Source: Sulfitobacter sp. S223
Lineage (GTDB): Bacteria; Pseudomonadota; Alphaproteobacteria; Rhodobacterales; Rhodobacteraceae
Length of the DNA stretch: 64,000 bases
Assembly: GCF_025143825.1 (NCBI RefSeq)
Contig: NZ_CP083560.1
Span: 1,674,001-1,738,000, forward strand
Reading direction: 5' to 3'
The notes below the pieces were generated by a model that did no database searches, was not told the origin of the DNA, and saw only the letters and a list, made by a program, of their open reading frames with translations. A program made the translations under genes and the position numbers. Of the stretch, positions 38,790-47,626 are shown one piece after another (position 1 is the stretch's first letter; each line of letters opens with the position of its first letter).

Positions 38790-39423
38790 TTAGAATTCGA
38801 TAGCTTCGGCGATAGCGAGGGCATCTTCAAGCTCAACGCCGAGATATCTGACCGTGCTGTCCAATCTTGGTGTGTCCCAACAGAAGTTGGACGGCTCGCA
38901 GGTTGCCGGTTTTCTGCTAAATCTACGTGACCTTCTTGCGCCGCATTGATTGCGTGCCATATGTGCTGGCCTCCAGACCGTTGGACTTCACCCACTCACG
39001 GACAATCCGCGCGTACTGGCGGGTCGAGATATGAAGCCGGTCGTGAAAACGCCCAGGCCAGAGGTGTTCGGATTCCATCATTAGCGGCTCCCGCATCCAC
39101 CTTGCCAGCGATGCTCGGGTGCCTTCAGAAAATTCGAAGCGTCCGGGTTTCTGAGTCTTCCTCTGCAAAACCGATGCCCGTTCTTTGATTTGGCCTGACG
39201 CCATGACATCGACCACTTTCATCTTCACCGGATCGCAGCCGCGCAGCTTGCTGTCGACGCCAAGGTTAAACAGCGCGAGATCACGATGGTTTGCGGCAAG
39301 CTCAAGTCTAACCCTGATTGCCCACACGTGCTTGGGTTTCAAAGGGCGTTTCTGACCCACAATGCGCCCCTTGTTCCAAGCTGGACGTAGTGCGCGAATA
39401 GCAGGTAATTTTGGTTTTTCCAT
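38790..39423 (-). pseudogene. Decayed tyrosine recombinase (integrase)
   Basis: The reverse strand begins MEKPKLPAIRALRPAWNKG and continues with LALFNLGVDSKLRGCD and STRQYARIVREWV, the catalytic domain of a short integrase. Then come two in-frame TAG codons after MRRKKVT. The text resumes with KTGNLRAVQLLLGHTK (His box), and after a one-base frameshift with DSTVRYLGVELEDALAIAEAIEF, which holds the catalytic Tyr. The usual THSMRR box has become TQSMRR. The enzyme is therefore inactive. A hairpin at 38757-38786 could be its terminator. Confidence 0.85.
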
Positions 39424-39970
39424 GGCTGATCCTGCGGTCCGCCAATCCCTCCCACATCGACAACCCGACGTTGACCCAGAAACCATATCATAAGATGCTG
39501 CAACGCATTCGAAGTCGGCTTCGAGCCCTCTTTTCCGAATTTCCGCAATGCAGCTAATGTCTGCTAATGTCCCGCATAGCGGACCTCCAACATTCTTTTC
39601 ATAATGCGTGCGCTGCGAAAGTCTGGTTTGACGGGCCGCGCTGCAGCATTGAATTTAGTGCGTGAACGGCGGCTCTGGGCCGTTCGCTCTGGGTGTCCTT
39701 GGATCGACATTAGGGACGGAGTTCCCGAAGCGGACATTGGCGAGTGAACGCAGCAATTCTGTGATCGATGTCAACTCTTCGAAGCAAGGGGCAGCCATCC
39801 CATTATCTTGGTTGCAACAGCAGTAGGAGGTGTGTTCAGTACCGGTACCGCTTCGGCGCTGCAACTGTTCGATATAGAGCCGTTGGGCCGAGGTGTCTTT
39901 CAGTCCACCACGCTGGGTCTCAGACCCGAATGGACCTTGATATCTAAATCCGAAACCTGGAGATATTAAC
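39424..39970. other. Intergenic with dispersed repeat motifs
   Basis: About 550 bases. It contains GTCCCGCATAGCGGACCT at ~39562-39580 and TTCCCGAAGCGGACATTGG at 39722-39740, both also found elsewhere in the right half of the window. No gene is supported. Confidence 0.45.
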
Positions 39971-41083
39971 ATGAGCACTACCGGCAAGCAGCTATTCACG
40001 ACGTTAGAAAGCAATGGCACGCTCACCGTCGCGATTGAGGATGTAAGCTTTCCCGATCCTACCGGCAATCAGGTCCTTGTGAAAATGGAGGCGGCACCGA
40101 TCAATCCGTCAGATCTGGCCATTCTTGCCGGTGCGGCCGATCTGGAGAACGCTGAGTATTCGCCTGGGAAATATGTCGCCAAGATGCCCGAGCCTTTCAA
40201 TGCGGGGTCCAAAGCGCGGCACGGGCTTAAACTTCCCGCCGGTAATGAAGGCGCGGGCACCGTGGTTGCTGCGGGTGAGGGTGATAAGGCAAAGGCGCTG
40301 ATTGGGCAGCGCGTCGCCTGTGTGCCGGGCAATGCCTACAGCCAGTATTGTATCGCCGACGCCGCCATGTGCCTGCCGCTGGGCGATTATTCGGCCGAGG
40401 ATGGCGCGAGCGGTTTTGTCAATCCGATGACCGCGCTGGGGTTTGTTGAAAATGCTAAGACTGACGGGCAGAATGCGATCCTGCACACGGTAGGGGCCTC
40501 CAACCTTGGCCAGATGCTGACCCGCATCTGTAACGACGATGGCATTGGGCTGGTCAATATTGTGCGGAAGGAGGACCAAGTTGCATTGCTCAACGAGCTT
40601 GGCTCGACCCATGTTGTCAATTCGTCGGATGATGACTTCATGAAGCAGCTGCGGAGCGCCATCGACGATACCGATGCCTTCTACGGTTTCGATCCGATCG
40701 GTGGTGGCAAGTCCGTCGACAGCGTTTTCAAGGCGATGGAGCAGGTCGCGGTGACCAAGATGTCTGAGTATTCGCGCTACGGCTCCAACCAGCAAAAGCG
40801 TATGTTTATCTACGGACGTCTGGACACGGGTGCGACGGTACTTTCACCAAGCTACGGCTTTGGCTGGACTCTGTCTGGCTGGCTCCTGTTCCCTTTCCTT
40901 CAGTCTGCCGGAACGGAAACCGTGGGGCGGATGCGTAAACGCGTGCTCGAGAATCTGACAACGACCTTTGCCAGCCACTACAAGAAACGGGTCGATCTCG
41001 AAGAAATGCTAACCAAGGAAGCTGTGACTGATTATCGCGCAATGAAGACGGGCGAAAAGTACCTCGTCACACCGTGGAAATAG
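39971..41083 (+). CDS. Zinc-type alcohol dehydrogenase-like quinone oxidoreductase (MDR family)
   Basis: 370 residues of the medium-chain dehydrogenase/reductase superfamily. N-terminal GroES-like domain (VLVKMEAAPINPSDLAILAG; GNEGAGTVVAAG) and a nucleotide-binding part (HTVGASNLGQMLTRICNDDGIG) with a variant glycine motif. No structural zinc Cys cluster is evident, as in quinone reductase-like members. It probably reduces a quinone or enone with NAD(P)H. It stands alone between an integrase relic and the relaxase region. Confidence 0.82.
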   Translation: MSTTGKQLFTTLESNGTLTVAIEDVSFPDPTGNQVLVKMEAAPINPSDLAILAGAADLENAEYSPGKYVAKMPEPFNAGSKARHGLKLPAGNEGAGTVVAAGEGDKAKALIGQRVACVPGNAYSQYCIADAAMCLPLGDYSAEDGASGFVNPMTALGFVENAKTDGQNAILHTVGASNLGQMLTRICNDDGIGLVNIVRKEDQVALLNELGSTHVVNSSDDDFMKQLRSAIDDTDAFYGFDPIGGGKSVDSVFKAMEQVAVTKMSEYSRYGSNQQKRMFIYGRLDTGATVLSPSYGFGWTLSGWLLFPFLQSAGTETVGRMRKRVLENLTTTFASHYKKRVDLEEMLTKEAVTDYRAMKTGEKYLVTPWK

Positions 41084-41120
41084 AGTTTTCTGAATAGGCT
41101 ATGTAGGGCGCACGTTTAAG

Positions 41121-41159
41121 GCACTGATCGTTTGACTTTCAAAGTCACACGATCAGTGC
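41121..41159. repeat. Long near-perfect palindrome after the oxidoreductase gene
   Basis: GCACTGATCGT (41121-41131) pairs with ACGATCAGTGC (41149-41159), and inside it TGACTTT pairs with AAAGTCA around a single C, giving an 18-pair stem with one mismatch. There is no T-run on either side, so it may be a bidirectional terminator or a protein-binding palindrome. Confidence 0.7.
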
Positions 41160-41161
41160 AG

Positions 41162-41762
41162 CTACCTCTTTGGCGATCTTCGTAATTGCACGCAGCCAAG
41201 CGGCAGGCTCGGGACCGCGTCAGGCGACTGACCAAAGCTTTTACCACCTTCGATGTGGCAGATGACGATTTTCAACCGATTGCGCTCGGAGAACGCCTCT
41301 ATCCCGCTTGATCGCAGCAGAGTGTACCCGTTGCCATCGGCTAAGGGCGATGGGATTTGCCCGATCTGGTTTACAAAGGTCCGCACTATCATCGGATCTG
41401 CCCAGGCTAACGACTCTGGGAAGTTCGACGACAGAAGATCATAGGCATAGGCATAGGCGAAATGGACCTGTCGCCTTTTCGTGCCGCCCAAGTGTTCGTT
41501 TAAGCCACCTTCCGATCGAATGCGGCGGGACTTTTCCACACCAATGATGAATGGCGGCGACTTGGATTATAGAAGCCTTTGATGTTTTCGAGACCGCCAT
41601 CTCAGCCTGTCTGCGGATGGCGCGTTTGATATCGTTGACGATCTTCTCGCCAAGGCTTTCGCGCGTTCCAGTACTGTACAGTGCGTCAAGGTCCGCTTTG
41701 GGGAAGCTGCACTGCAGCGCTGGGTGGAACTGCCAATGTCCGGTTAGGGCCGTTCGTGTCAT
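41162..41762 (-). pseudogene. Probably frameshifted hypothetical gene
   Basis: Two overlapping reverse frames both look partly protein-like: 41439-41762 (GEKIVNDIKRAIRRQAEMAV, KVPPHSIGRW) and 41162-41539 (YAYDLLSSNFPESLAW, RNRLKIVICHIEGG). They may be two halves of one gene separated by a frameshift near 41500. The 5' end runs into a dispersed repeat at 41691-41719. No family is recognised. Confidence 0.3.
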
Positions 41763-41792
41763 TGGGAATATGATGCCCTTTCCATAGAGCGG

Positions 41793-43094
41793 TCATGGCT
41801 TTGGTGACTGGTCTGGCCCGCGTTGTTCGCTTTCGCTCACGCGCCCGATGAGATTGATCAGTTTCTTAAACAAGTTACCGATTTTGGTCTTGGATGGCTT
41901 GGGTCCAAACAGGCGTTCAATGAATGAGGGCATGTCTCTCATCGTAATGTCGCCCTCAATTACTTCTGCGTCTCCCGACGCGATCTGGGTCACCAGTTCA
42001 TCCATTGCGGCGATGCCAGCGTCCAGTTCGGCTTCTTTTTGCAAATAGCGTTCTTTTATGTCTAACGCGTGATCAGCATTGTCCTCGGCTTGCGCCAAGC
42101 TACTTTTGACCTCCTTCAGGCTGTTTTTCATATCCTTGGCTGCAGCTTTTTGCGCTGCGTGTTGTTGAGTGGACAGGCGTTGCTTACGTGGACCATCGCG
42201 CAACAGGCCACAGGGCTTGCCGACCTTCTCGTAATATCGGTCCTGGAGCTGTTTTAACGCGGCAGAGTAGGCTTCCTTTTCTGGGATCGGACCACGCGTT
42301 TTGCGTGCGACTTGGAGGTGCTCACCGTTCTCGGCCTCCCATTGCGCCATCAGGTCAGCGTTGCGTGCTGCAACCTTTTGGCATGCTTTCTCCCATGCTA
42401 TTAATTGCGCTTCCCGTTTAAGCTTGTTCTTCTTCTGGGTCTCGCGGTTCTTGGAGGGTCGGGGTTGTTTAGGCTTGTTGGGGCGCTTTTCTAATGCGGG
42501 CTTGGGGAGTGATGGGATGGCCGTTGGGGTACCCAGCTCATCACGCAACGCTGTTGCTGCCACCTTACCAGCATGGATTTTATTCGCGTCGAGCTTGGGG
42601 TCGTGTGTATTGATGGCAATGATGTGGAAATGGACAAAGCCCTCATCCAAATGCATCACAGCAGACCAATCAATGTCATCTGGCATGCGATCCGTAAAAT
42701 CAGCCAGCGCATGGTTGATCCATTCTCTTACCTCGGAGCCATGCGTTTTCTTGTCTGACAGAAGGTCGGCAGCGGGCAGGGGGTACGAATGGATTTCTGT
42801 ATACAGCGTCGCGGCATCATTGCGCAGTTTGCGTGTGTATGTCGTGCCATCTTTGCGGGTGACGGTTTCGCGCAGGCCATCCAGAATATCACTGCGCTTT
42901 TCCTGAAGTTGCCGGACAGACATGGTGCCACCGACTTTATACACCGAGCCGGGCTCTTCCACATGTTTAGAATATTCCGGCTCGCGTAACGCTTCTCCCA
43001 AAACCTGCGCGGCGGAATTGAAATGCCCGTCTGTGCCGCTCACCTTTTTGGCGGCTTCTGAATACGTTTCGATATGTATGAACTGGTATGACAC
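41793..43094 (-). CDS. HUH-type relaxase/mobilisation protein, copy A
   Basis: 433 residues. The metal-binding HxDE...HxH motif is seen at ~146-156 (HLDEGFVHFHIIAIN), typical of MOBV/MobA-MobL relaxases that nick oriT and pilot a plasmid strand into a recipient. The C-terminal half is highly charged (KPNKPKQPRPSKNRE) and ends in a coiled coil. N-terminus MSYQFIHIETYS is a beta strand as expected. It is nearly identical to the product of 61464-62765. An oriT-like structure lies upstream. The exact MOB class is not certain. Confidence 0.82.
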   Translation of the reverse strand: MSYQFIHIETYSEAAKKVSGTDGHFNSAAQVLGEALREPEYSKHVEEPGSVYKVGGTMSVRQLQEKRSDILDGLRETVTRKDGTTYTRKLRNDAATLYTEIHSYPLPAADLLSDKKTHGSEVREWINHALADFTDRMPDDIDWSAVMHLDEGFVHFHIIAINTHDPKLDANKIHAGKVAATALRDELGTPTAIPSLPKPALEKRPNKPKQPRPSKNRETQKKNKLKREAQLIAWEKACQKVAARNADLMAQWEAENGEHLQVARKTRGPIPEKEAYSAALKQLQDRYYEKVGKPCGLLRDGPRKQRLSTQQHAAQKAAAKDMKNSLKEVKSSLAQAEDNADHALDIKERYLQKEAELDAGIAAMDELVTQIASGDAEVIEGDITMRDMPSFIERLFGPKPSKTKIGNLFKKLINLIGRVSESEQRGPDQSPKP

Positions 43095-43223
43095 GGCGGT
43101 TGCTCCTGATCTTATTTATGAGGAGGTAGGCGCTTGGTTTTTCAAAACCAAGAACTCTTTCCCACAAAGCGCCTGTCTGATATAGATTTTATGTGGATAA
43201 ACAGATTATTGCAGCGCGAAGCT

Positions 43224-43265
43224 CTACCTATAGTGACAGACTATAGGTAGCTCTAAGAGCTACCT
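43224..43265. other. oriT-like overlapping hairpins, copy A
   Basis: CTACCTATAG (43224-43233) pairs with CTATAGGTAG (43241-43250) around TGACAGA. The second arm overlaps AGGTAGCTCT (43245-43254), which pairs with AGAGCTACCT (43256-43265) around one base. The two hairpins exclude each other. Position upstream of a relaxase gene suggests an origin of transfer or a regulatory switch. The rest of 43095-43488 holds no gene. Confidence 0.55.
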
Positions 43266-43488
43266 GTCTGCCCCTTGCGCCGGGGAGGCGCTCCGTCGTT
43301 TTGTACCAAAACAACTGCGCGAGACTGCGTCTCTTGCTTGATCGTTAAACAATCACGGTGATCGTTCTGCTTATTGCAGTCTCTGCCTGTTTTACACTTC
43401 GACCAGCTTGTCGACCAATCGGCTTCACTCGTGGAGAACATACCTTGTCCGTGTTTGCTCGCCGCACTGGTAAAGACGGCCCTGAAGG

Positions 43489-45717
43489 TTAGCCAATCAA
43501 CGCCTCCGTTGGTCGATCAGAGTTCGTGATGTTGTGCGCGGCCAGTACCTCGGCCAACGCGTCCCCGTCGATCTCCCGCTGCTCCAAGAGGGCTGCTGCC
43601 ACCCGCTCCACCAGTTTTACGTTGTCCTCAACGATTTCTTTCGCGCGCAGATAGTGTCCTCTGATATCCGAGTTCACGACCGATCCGAGGGGGGCGAGGG
43701 GATCGAGGTGGGTCAGCTTCACGGAACTGAGGGAGAGCAGGTTGTTTGGATAGAGCCCCCATGAATATCTTGCTTTGAACGCAATTTCCGTGGCCTGCTC
43801 CAAGTCGCTCTCTGCGCCGTTCGACACCGATCCGAGAAGGACGGCTTCTGCGGCACGGCCCCCCAGGGTGACGGCGATCTGGTCACAGACGTTTTTCTTT
43901 GTCGCGGCAAAGGGGATCTTGCCGAGATAGGCCCCACCGCGGGCCGTGATGCGCACCATGTCGGGCAAGGGTAGGCCGAGAATATGTGCTACAACGGCAT
44001 GGCCCGCTTCATGGATAGCGATGCGATGCAAATCCTCCTGGCGTCCCTCGGGCGCAACATGGTCGACAGCTGCGTGGAGGTGCTGGTTGCAGAGCGTCGT
44101 GTTGCTATGACGGGCGTTGCCCCGTGCGTCGCGGACGACGGCCGCGACCTGCGCGCCTGACATACCAAGAAGACGGTCGGCGACAGTTGCAAGATCGAGA
44201 TCCTGAGCACTTGCGCCCAGCTCAATCTCGCAGATCCGTTTGATCCCTGCGCGGTTGGGGTTCTCCAACGCCGTATGCCGATCAAAACGCCCGGGGCGGA
44301 TGATTGCAGGGTCCACGTTCTCTGGCAGATTTGTTGCGCCCAGAACGATTACACCAGCAGTGTCATTGAGCTTTGTGAGGTGCTCGAGCAGGGCGTTGAC
44401 GATTGCGGCGACATAGCCAGAATTGCGGTGTGAGACAGATCGCTTGGAAAAAGAATCCAGCTCATCAATGAAGAAAACGCAGGGGGCGCAAGCGATAGCG
44501 TTTTCCACGCTCTCGGACAGGGTCCGCAGAAAATCTCCCTGATGGCCCGCTTTTTGACAGATACCGTAGCTGGTGGCGATTAGCGGGATACCGGCAGAGC
44601 CGGCGAGGGCCTGGGCGAGAAGCGTTTTACCGGTTCCGGGAGGGCCGTAGAGGAGCACCGATGACGTGACCTCCGACCAAGGCAGATTGCCTGCCTGCCA
44701 CTGGCCGAGGTCACTGAGGAGATGCTTCATGTCCTGTTGCGCTTGGGGCGGAAGATAGATGGCATCAAGAGAGGGGCCGCGCGCCACTTTGCCTGTGCCG
44801 AGGCGGCGGGTCAGTGCGAGGAGGCGATCTGCAACCTCAAGCGTGGTCTGCTCTGCAAACGCGCTCTTGACCAGCGGCATGGGCAATTCTTGAAAGGCAG
44901 CGTCGTTGGGGAAGCGACCGCGGATCGCGACGTCTGACAGCTTTCCGGTGATGGAATGGGTCTGCCGCAAAATCTCGATGACCATATCGCCCGTGACTGG
45001 GGGCAAGGTAGCAGTCCGCGTGCATAGCAGCTGCCCGCTGCGCGGCAGATCATCGCGGGTTCTGGCGACAACGATCACGTTGTTCCCTTTAGCGATCAGC
45101 CGGTCAACCTTGTCGTTGAACTCCTTGCGGCCGCGATGGCTTGATGCGGCCTGAACATTCGGAAGCTCCGCAACAGCGATGCCATGTAAGTGGATGCCTG
45201 CCTCATCAAGGGCCTGTGCGGTCTGTTCCAAGATGTCAGGGAACATTTCGAAGAAGAGCTCGCGTTCTGCATCGTCGGGAATAGACAGCAGCGTAACAGC
45301 TTGTGGTGACACAAGAGACCGCGCCATCTCTGGCGTATTGAAGATGGCCGCAAAGCGTGCGGCAAAGATCAAACGGGTCAGCGGCAGCTTTGGCTGCTGG
45401 AGGCGGTTAGTGCCATCGGCTGCGGTGGCATAGGGGTCAATGCCGCGCGACTGCCACTCCGCAATCTCTTCGGGTCCGAGATTGTCAGCGGCCGTGGTCT
45501 GGTATGAGGGCAGGGTGGGGACGTCTTCGGGCGTATCCGGAAAATCCATCAAGTCGTCGTCATTGTCGTCATCGAAGGGGTGCTTGGAAGGAGCAAACCG
45601 GGCAGGGGTATTGGTCCGCCGGTGGTTCTCGACATAGACGTGCCGGAGGAGACTCTGCATCAGGTCGAGAGTGAAGGCGGGAGTTGCGCTGTCGCGCACG
45701 ATGGAATGGTGGGGCAT
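43489..45717 (-). CDS. FtsH-like AAA+ zinc metalloprotease, soluble form
   Basis: 742 residues. Residues 1-330 form an unfamiliar N-terminal region with an acidic patch (DDDNDDDLMD) and no membrane segment, unlike FtsH. The AAA+ module follows: Walker A GPPGTGKT at ~355, Walker B FFIDELD at ~413, ATNLPE and PGRFDR. The M41 peptidase domain has zinc motif HEAGH at ~567, LGGRAAE and the third ligand region GAESDLEQATE. It should unfold and cut proteins in the cytoplasm. ATG 45717 has GGAGG 7 bases upstream; ATG 45723 is too close. Third gene of a reverse operon with a GIY-YIG nuclease. Confidence 0.85.
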   Translation of the reverse strand: MPHHSIVRDSATPAFTLDLMQSLLRHVYVENHRRTNTPARFAPSKHPFDDDNDDDLMDFPDTPEDVPTLPSYQTTAADNLGPEEIAEWQSRGIDPYATAADGTNRLQQPKLPLTRLIFAARFAAIFNTPEMARSLVSPQAVTLLSIPDDAERELFFEMFPDILEQTAQALDEAGIHLHGIAVAELPNVQAASSHRGRKEFNDKVDRLIAKGNNVIVVARTRDDLPRSGQLLCTRTATLPPVTGDMVIEILRQTHSITGKLSDVAIRGRFPNDAAFQELPMPLVKSAFAEQTTLEVADRLLALTRRLGTGKVARGPSLDAIYLPPQAQQDMKHLLSDLGQWQAGNLPWSEVTSSVLLYGPPGTGKTLLAQALAGSAGIPLIATSYGICQKAGHQGDFLRTLSESVENAIACAPCVFFIDELDSFSKRSVSHRNSGYVAAIVNALLEHLTKLNDTAGVIVLGATNLPENVDPAIIRPGRFDRHTALENPNRAGIKRICEIELGASAQDLDLATVADRLLGMSGAQVAAVVRDARGNARHSNTTLCNQHLHAAVDHVAPEGRQEDLHRIAIHEAGHAVVAHILGLPLPDMVRITARGGAYLGKIPFAATKKNVCDQIAVTLGGRAAEAVLLGSVSNGAESDLEQATEIAFKARYSWGLYPNNLLSLSSVKLTHLDPLAPLGSVVNSDIRGHYLRAKEIVEDNVKLVERVAAALLEQREIDGDALAEVLAAHNITNSDRPTEALIG

Positions 45718-45762
45718 TGGCATGCCTCCTTTTGTTCAGTGAATAAGGGGAGAGAAGAGAGG

Positions 45763-46779
45763 TCAGGCGGCGATGTCTGGAACCTGACTGTTGGTATCGG
45801 GAAAGCGCGTTTCGATCTCGTCGAGGAGGCGGTGGATGAAGGGGGCTGCCTCGGGGCGGTAGATCTCGCGGGTGACGTTGATGGCATCGCCATACTCGGC
45901 CTTGGCCACAACCATGTCCGGAAACTGCGCGGTGAGCGTCCTGTGCGCGCGTTCCTCCTCTGCCCGGGCGTCGTGTCCGGTCGGCAGGTTCACGACACGC
46001 AGCACCTCCGTGGTGATGCCTTTGTCGATGCCCAGCTGGTGCCGGAGGCGCTTTGCCGGACGTGCGCTGTAGCCGAGCTTGAGAACGGGTCGTCCAGGAA
46101 GATCAATCCGAAAAATGTAGATGTGGGAAGGCCGAGCCGTTCTGCCAAGACTACAGCCCGAACAGGCGCAATCGCCCCAGACCATGTTGCCGACCATAAT
46201 GTCCTGCGTCTGTCCGCAGGTGTGACGATAGCTGCGATAGCTCGGTTTGCCGCTGGAGGCGGGACCAACGAGGTCCCAGCCGAATTTGCGTGCTTGCGCG
46301 CGATAGCGCTCTTCGCGGCATGTCTTGCAGCCGAGACCGTGCCCTCCGTCAGCCGCGAGTGCTACCCGGTGGAACTGGCGCCGCACCTGATGCCCACAGG
46401 AGAGCTGGTAAAACCCATAGTGGCGGCGTTTGGGGGCACGCCCCAAGAGCACTGCACCTACTGTCCGTGCATGCTCAATGCGCTGGTGCTTGATGCAATG
46501 GGGGCATTCGGGGCTATGCCCGAGAACGACACTCACGCGTTTTGCATGTGTGCAGCCGCAGTCATGACAGAGCAGTGCAACATGCAGTCGGTCTTTGACG
46601 CGATCAACGATGGTGAAGCCCTTTTTGCGCGCGGCCTTCCGCCATTTTGCTGGGACCTTTCCGTCGAAAGGGGCGTAAGTCGGGGTGGCGGAGCGAGAAA
46701 GCCGGACATAGTCGGGAAACAGTGCGGCATGGGTGGATGTGTGCTCGGCAGGCATAGGGGTGACGGGGGGCAGCATCAT
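45763..46779 (-). CDS. Cys-rich GIY-YIG endonuclease-like protein
   Basis: 338 residues. Residues ~65-215 contain a series of Cys/His clusters (CHDCGCTH, CPHC, CGHQ, CKTC, HTCG, CACSGC) like repeated zinc ribbons. A GIY-YIG/T5orf172 nuclease domain follows from ~218: HIYIF, then LKLGYSARPAKRLRHQL with the catalytic Arg, and a Glu in AEEERAHRTL. The likely role is sequence- or structure-specific DNA cleavage. It lies 45 bases upstream of the FtsH-like protease gene and shares its strand. A long antisense frame is a shadow. Confidence 0.75.
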   Translation of the reverse strand: MMLPPVTPMPAEHTSTHAALFPDYVRLSRSATPTYAPFDGKVPAKWRKAARKKGFTIVDRVKDRLHVALLCHDCGCTHAKRVSVVLGHSPECPHCIKHQRIEHARTVGAVLLGRAPKRRHYGFYQLSCGHQVRRQFHRVALAADGGHGLGCKTCREERYRAQARKFGWDLVGPASSGKPSYRSYRHTCGQTQDIMVGNMVWGDCACSGCSLGRTARPSHIYIFRIDLPGRPVLKLGYSARPAKRLRHQLGIDKGITTEVLRVVNLPTGHDARAEEERAHRTLTAQFPDMVVAKAEYGDAINVTREIYRPEAAPFIHRLLDEIETRFPDTNSQVPDIAA

Positions 46780-46852
46780 GATGAGGCGCTCCTATATGTG
46801 ATTTGAAAAGGGAGGGTCAGGACCGCGTCAGACGCGGTCCGTGTGCTTGAGA

Positions 46853-47329
46853 TCAGGCAGCGTGCAGGGTGTGATCCCGCTCGAAAAACGCGGCTTGCAT
46901 AGACGCGATCCCGAACAACAGAGGAAGCGCCCGGTCCAACAGGTTGCGCAGGTCTGTGCCGCGCGGCGCAGATGCGCGACGAGCGATTGCCGCTTCCATC
47001 GTCTCACTCAGCGTGGGGTGATCGCCCGTCTCGATATCGAGCAGTGACACCAACTCCTTCACCGTCTCGATAAGCAGGGGAACAGCAGTGGCACCTGCAT
47101 GCGCGCGCAGAAACGCAAAAGCGGACGCTTCGGTCGCGACCCAGGCATCGGCCGTCGCTTCACCCGCACTCTCGACGGCGGAGTAGTCGAGATGCGGCAT
47201 GTGCTTCACATCCTGGTCCAGCGCGATGGTGCGCTCCATATGATGCAGCACCTCCTCAAAAGCCTTGAGAGAAAACGGGGAGGGGGTGGCGGAATGCGCG
47301 GCGCGCGTGGTAATCGTGTTGATAGGCAT
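46853..47329 (-). CDS. Hypothetical helical protein, 158 aa
   Basis: No family recognised. The protein is predicted mostly alpha-helical and acidic (FEEVLHHMERTIALDQDV; LLIETVKELVSLLDIETGD), without signal peptide or membrane segment. An AGGAG site lies 7 bases before the ATG. It is the first gene of the operon with the GIY-YIG nuclease and FtsH-like protease and is divergent from an RHH regulator, which suggests it is a functional part, such as an adaptor or inhibitor, but that is inference. Confidence 0.65.
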   Translation of the reverse strand: MPINTITTRAAHSATPSPFSLKAFEEVLHHMERTIALDQDVKHMPHLDYSAVESAGEATADAWVATEASAFAFLRAHAGATAVPLLIETVKELVSLLDIETGDHPTLSETMEAAIARRASAPRGTDLRNLLDRALPLLFGIASMQAAFFERDHTLHAA

Positions 47330-47434
47330 GAGGATCTCCTAAGGATCGTTGTGACAAGTGTGGGAGAGGGAGTTGCACCTCCGTCTCTCACACGCTATAA
47401 TTAACTTTATAAATTTAAAAAGTCAATCGGTGAT

Positions 47435-47626
47435 ATGAAAAAAATTGGGCGCCCATCAAAAAACACCGAGCAGGTCACTGTGAGACTGCTGGTCAATACT
47501 ATTGAAGCCATAGATGCAGCGCGCAGATCAGAGGATGATCTGCCCAGCAGGCCGGAGATGATCCGCAGGATGATTGATGATTGGTTGGACCGGCATGCTG
47601 AAGAGAACCTGAAGAAGGTTGAATAA
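47435..47626 (+). CDS. Small ribbon-helix-helix DNA-binding protein
   Basis: 63 residues: a basic start (KKIGRPSKN), a beta strand (QVTVRLLVNTIEAID) and helices with SRPEMIRRMIDDWL, the RHH pattern. It is divergent from the three-gene operon beginning at 47329; the AT-rich 105-base gap between them (TATAATTAACTTTATAAATTT) probably holds both promoters and its operator. Likely local autoregulator. Confidence 0.75.
   Translation: MKKIGRPSKNTEQVTVRLLVNTIEAIDAARRSEDDLPSRPEMIRRMIDDWLDRHAEENLKKVE

Larger units (their letters stand above)
41746..43370. repeat. Direct repeat copy A (relaxase plus oriT-like region)
   Basis: About 1.62 kb nearly identical to 61417-63040 in the same orientation, offset by 19,671 bases with no length change through the relaxase gene. 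Left boundary AGGGCCGTTCGTGTCATTGGG is sharp; the right boundary fades gradually past 43370, into a decayed trace of an ATPase tail that is better preserved in copy B. Confidence 0.9.

Noticed and set aside
45580-46806. 408-codon open frame antisense to the GIY-YIG gene
   Set aside because: The reverse strand holds the nuclease motifs and ribosome site; this frame is a shadow.
47435-47626. RHH gene as the antitoxin of a classic two-gene toxin-antitoxin pair
   Set aside because: It is divergent from its neighbours and no small toxin gene lies next to it; a regulator of the adjacent operon fits better.
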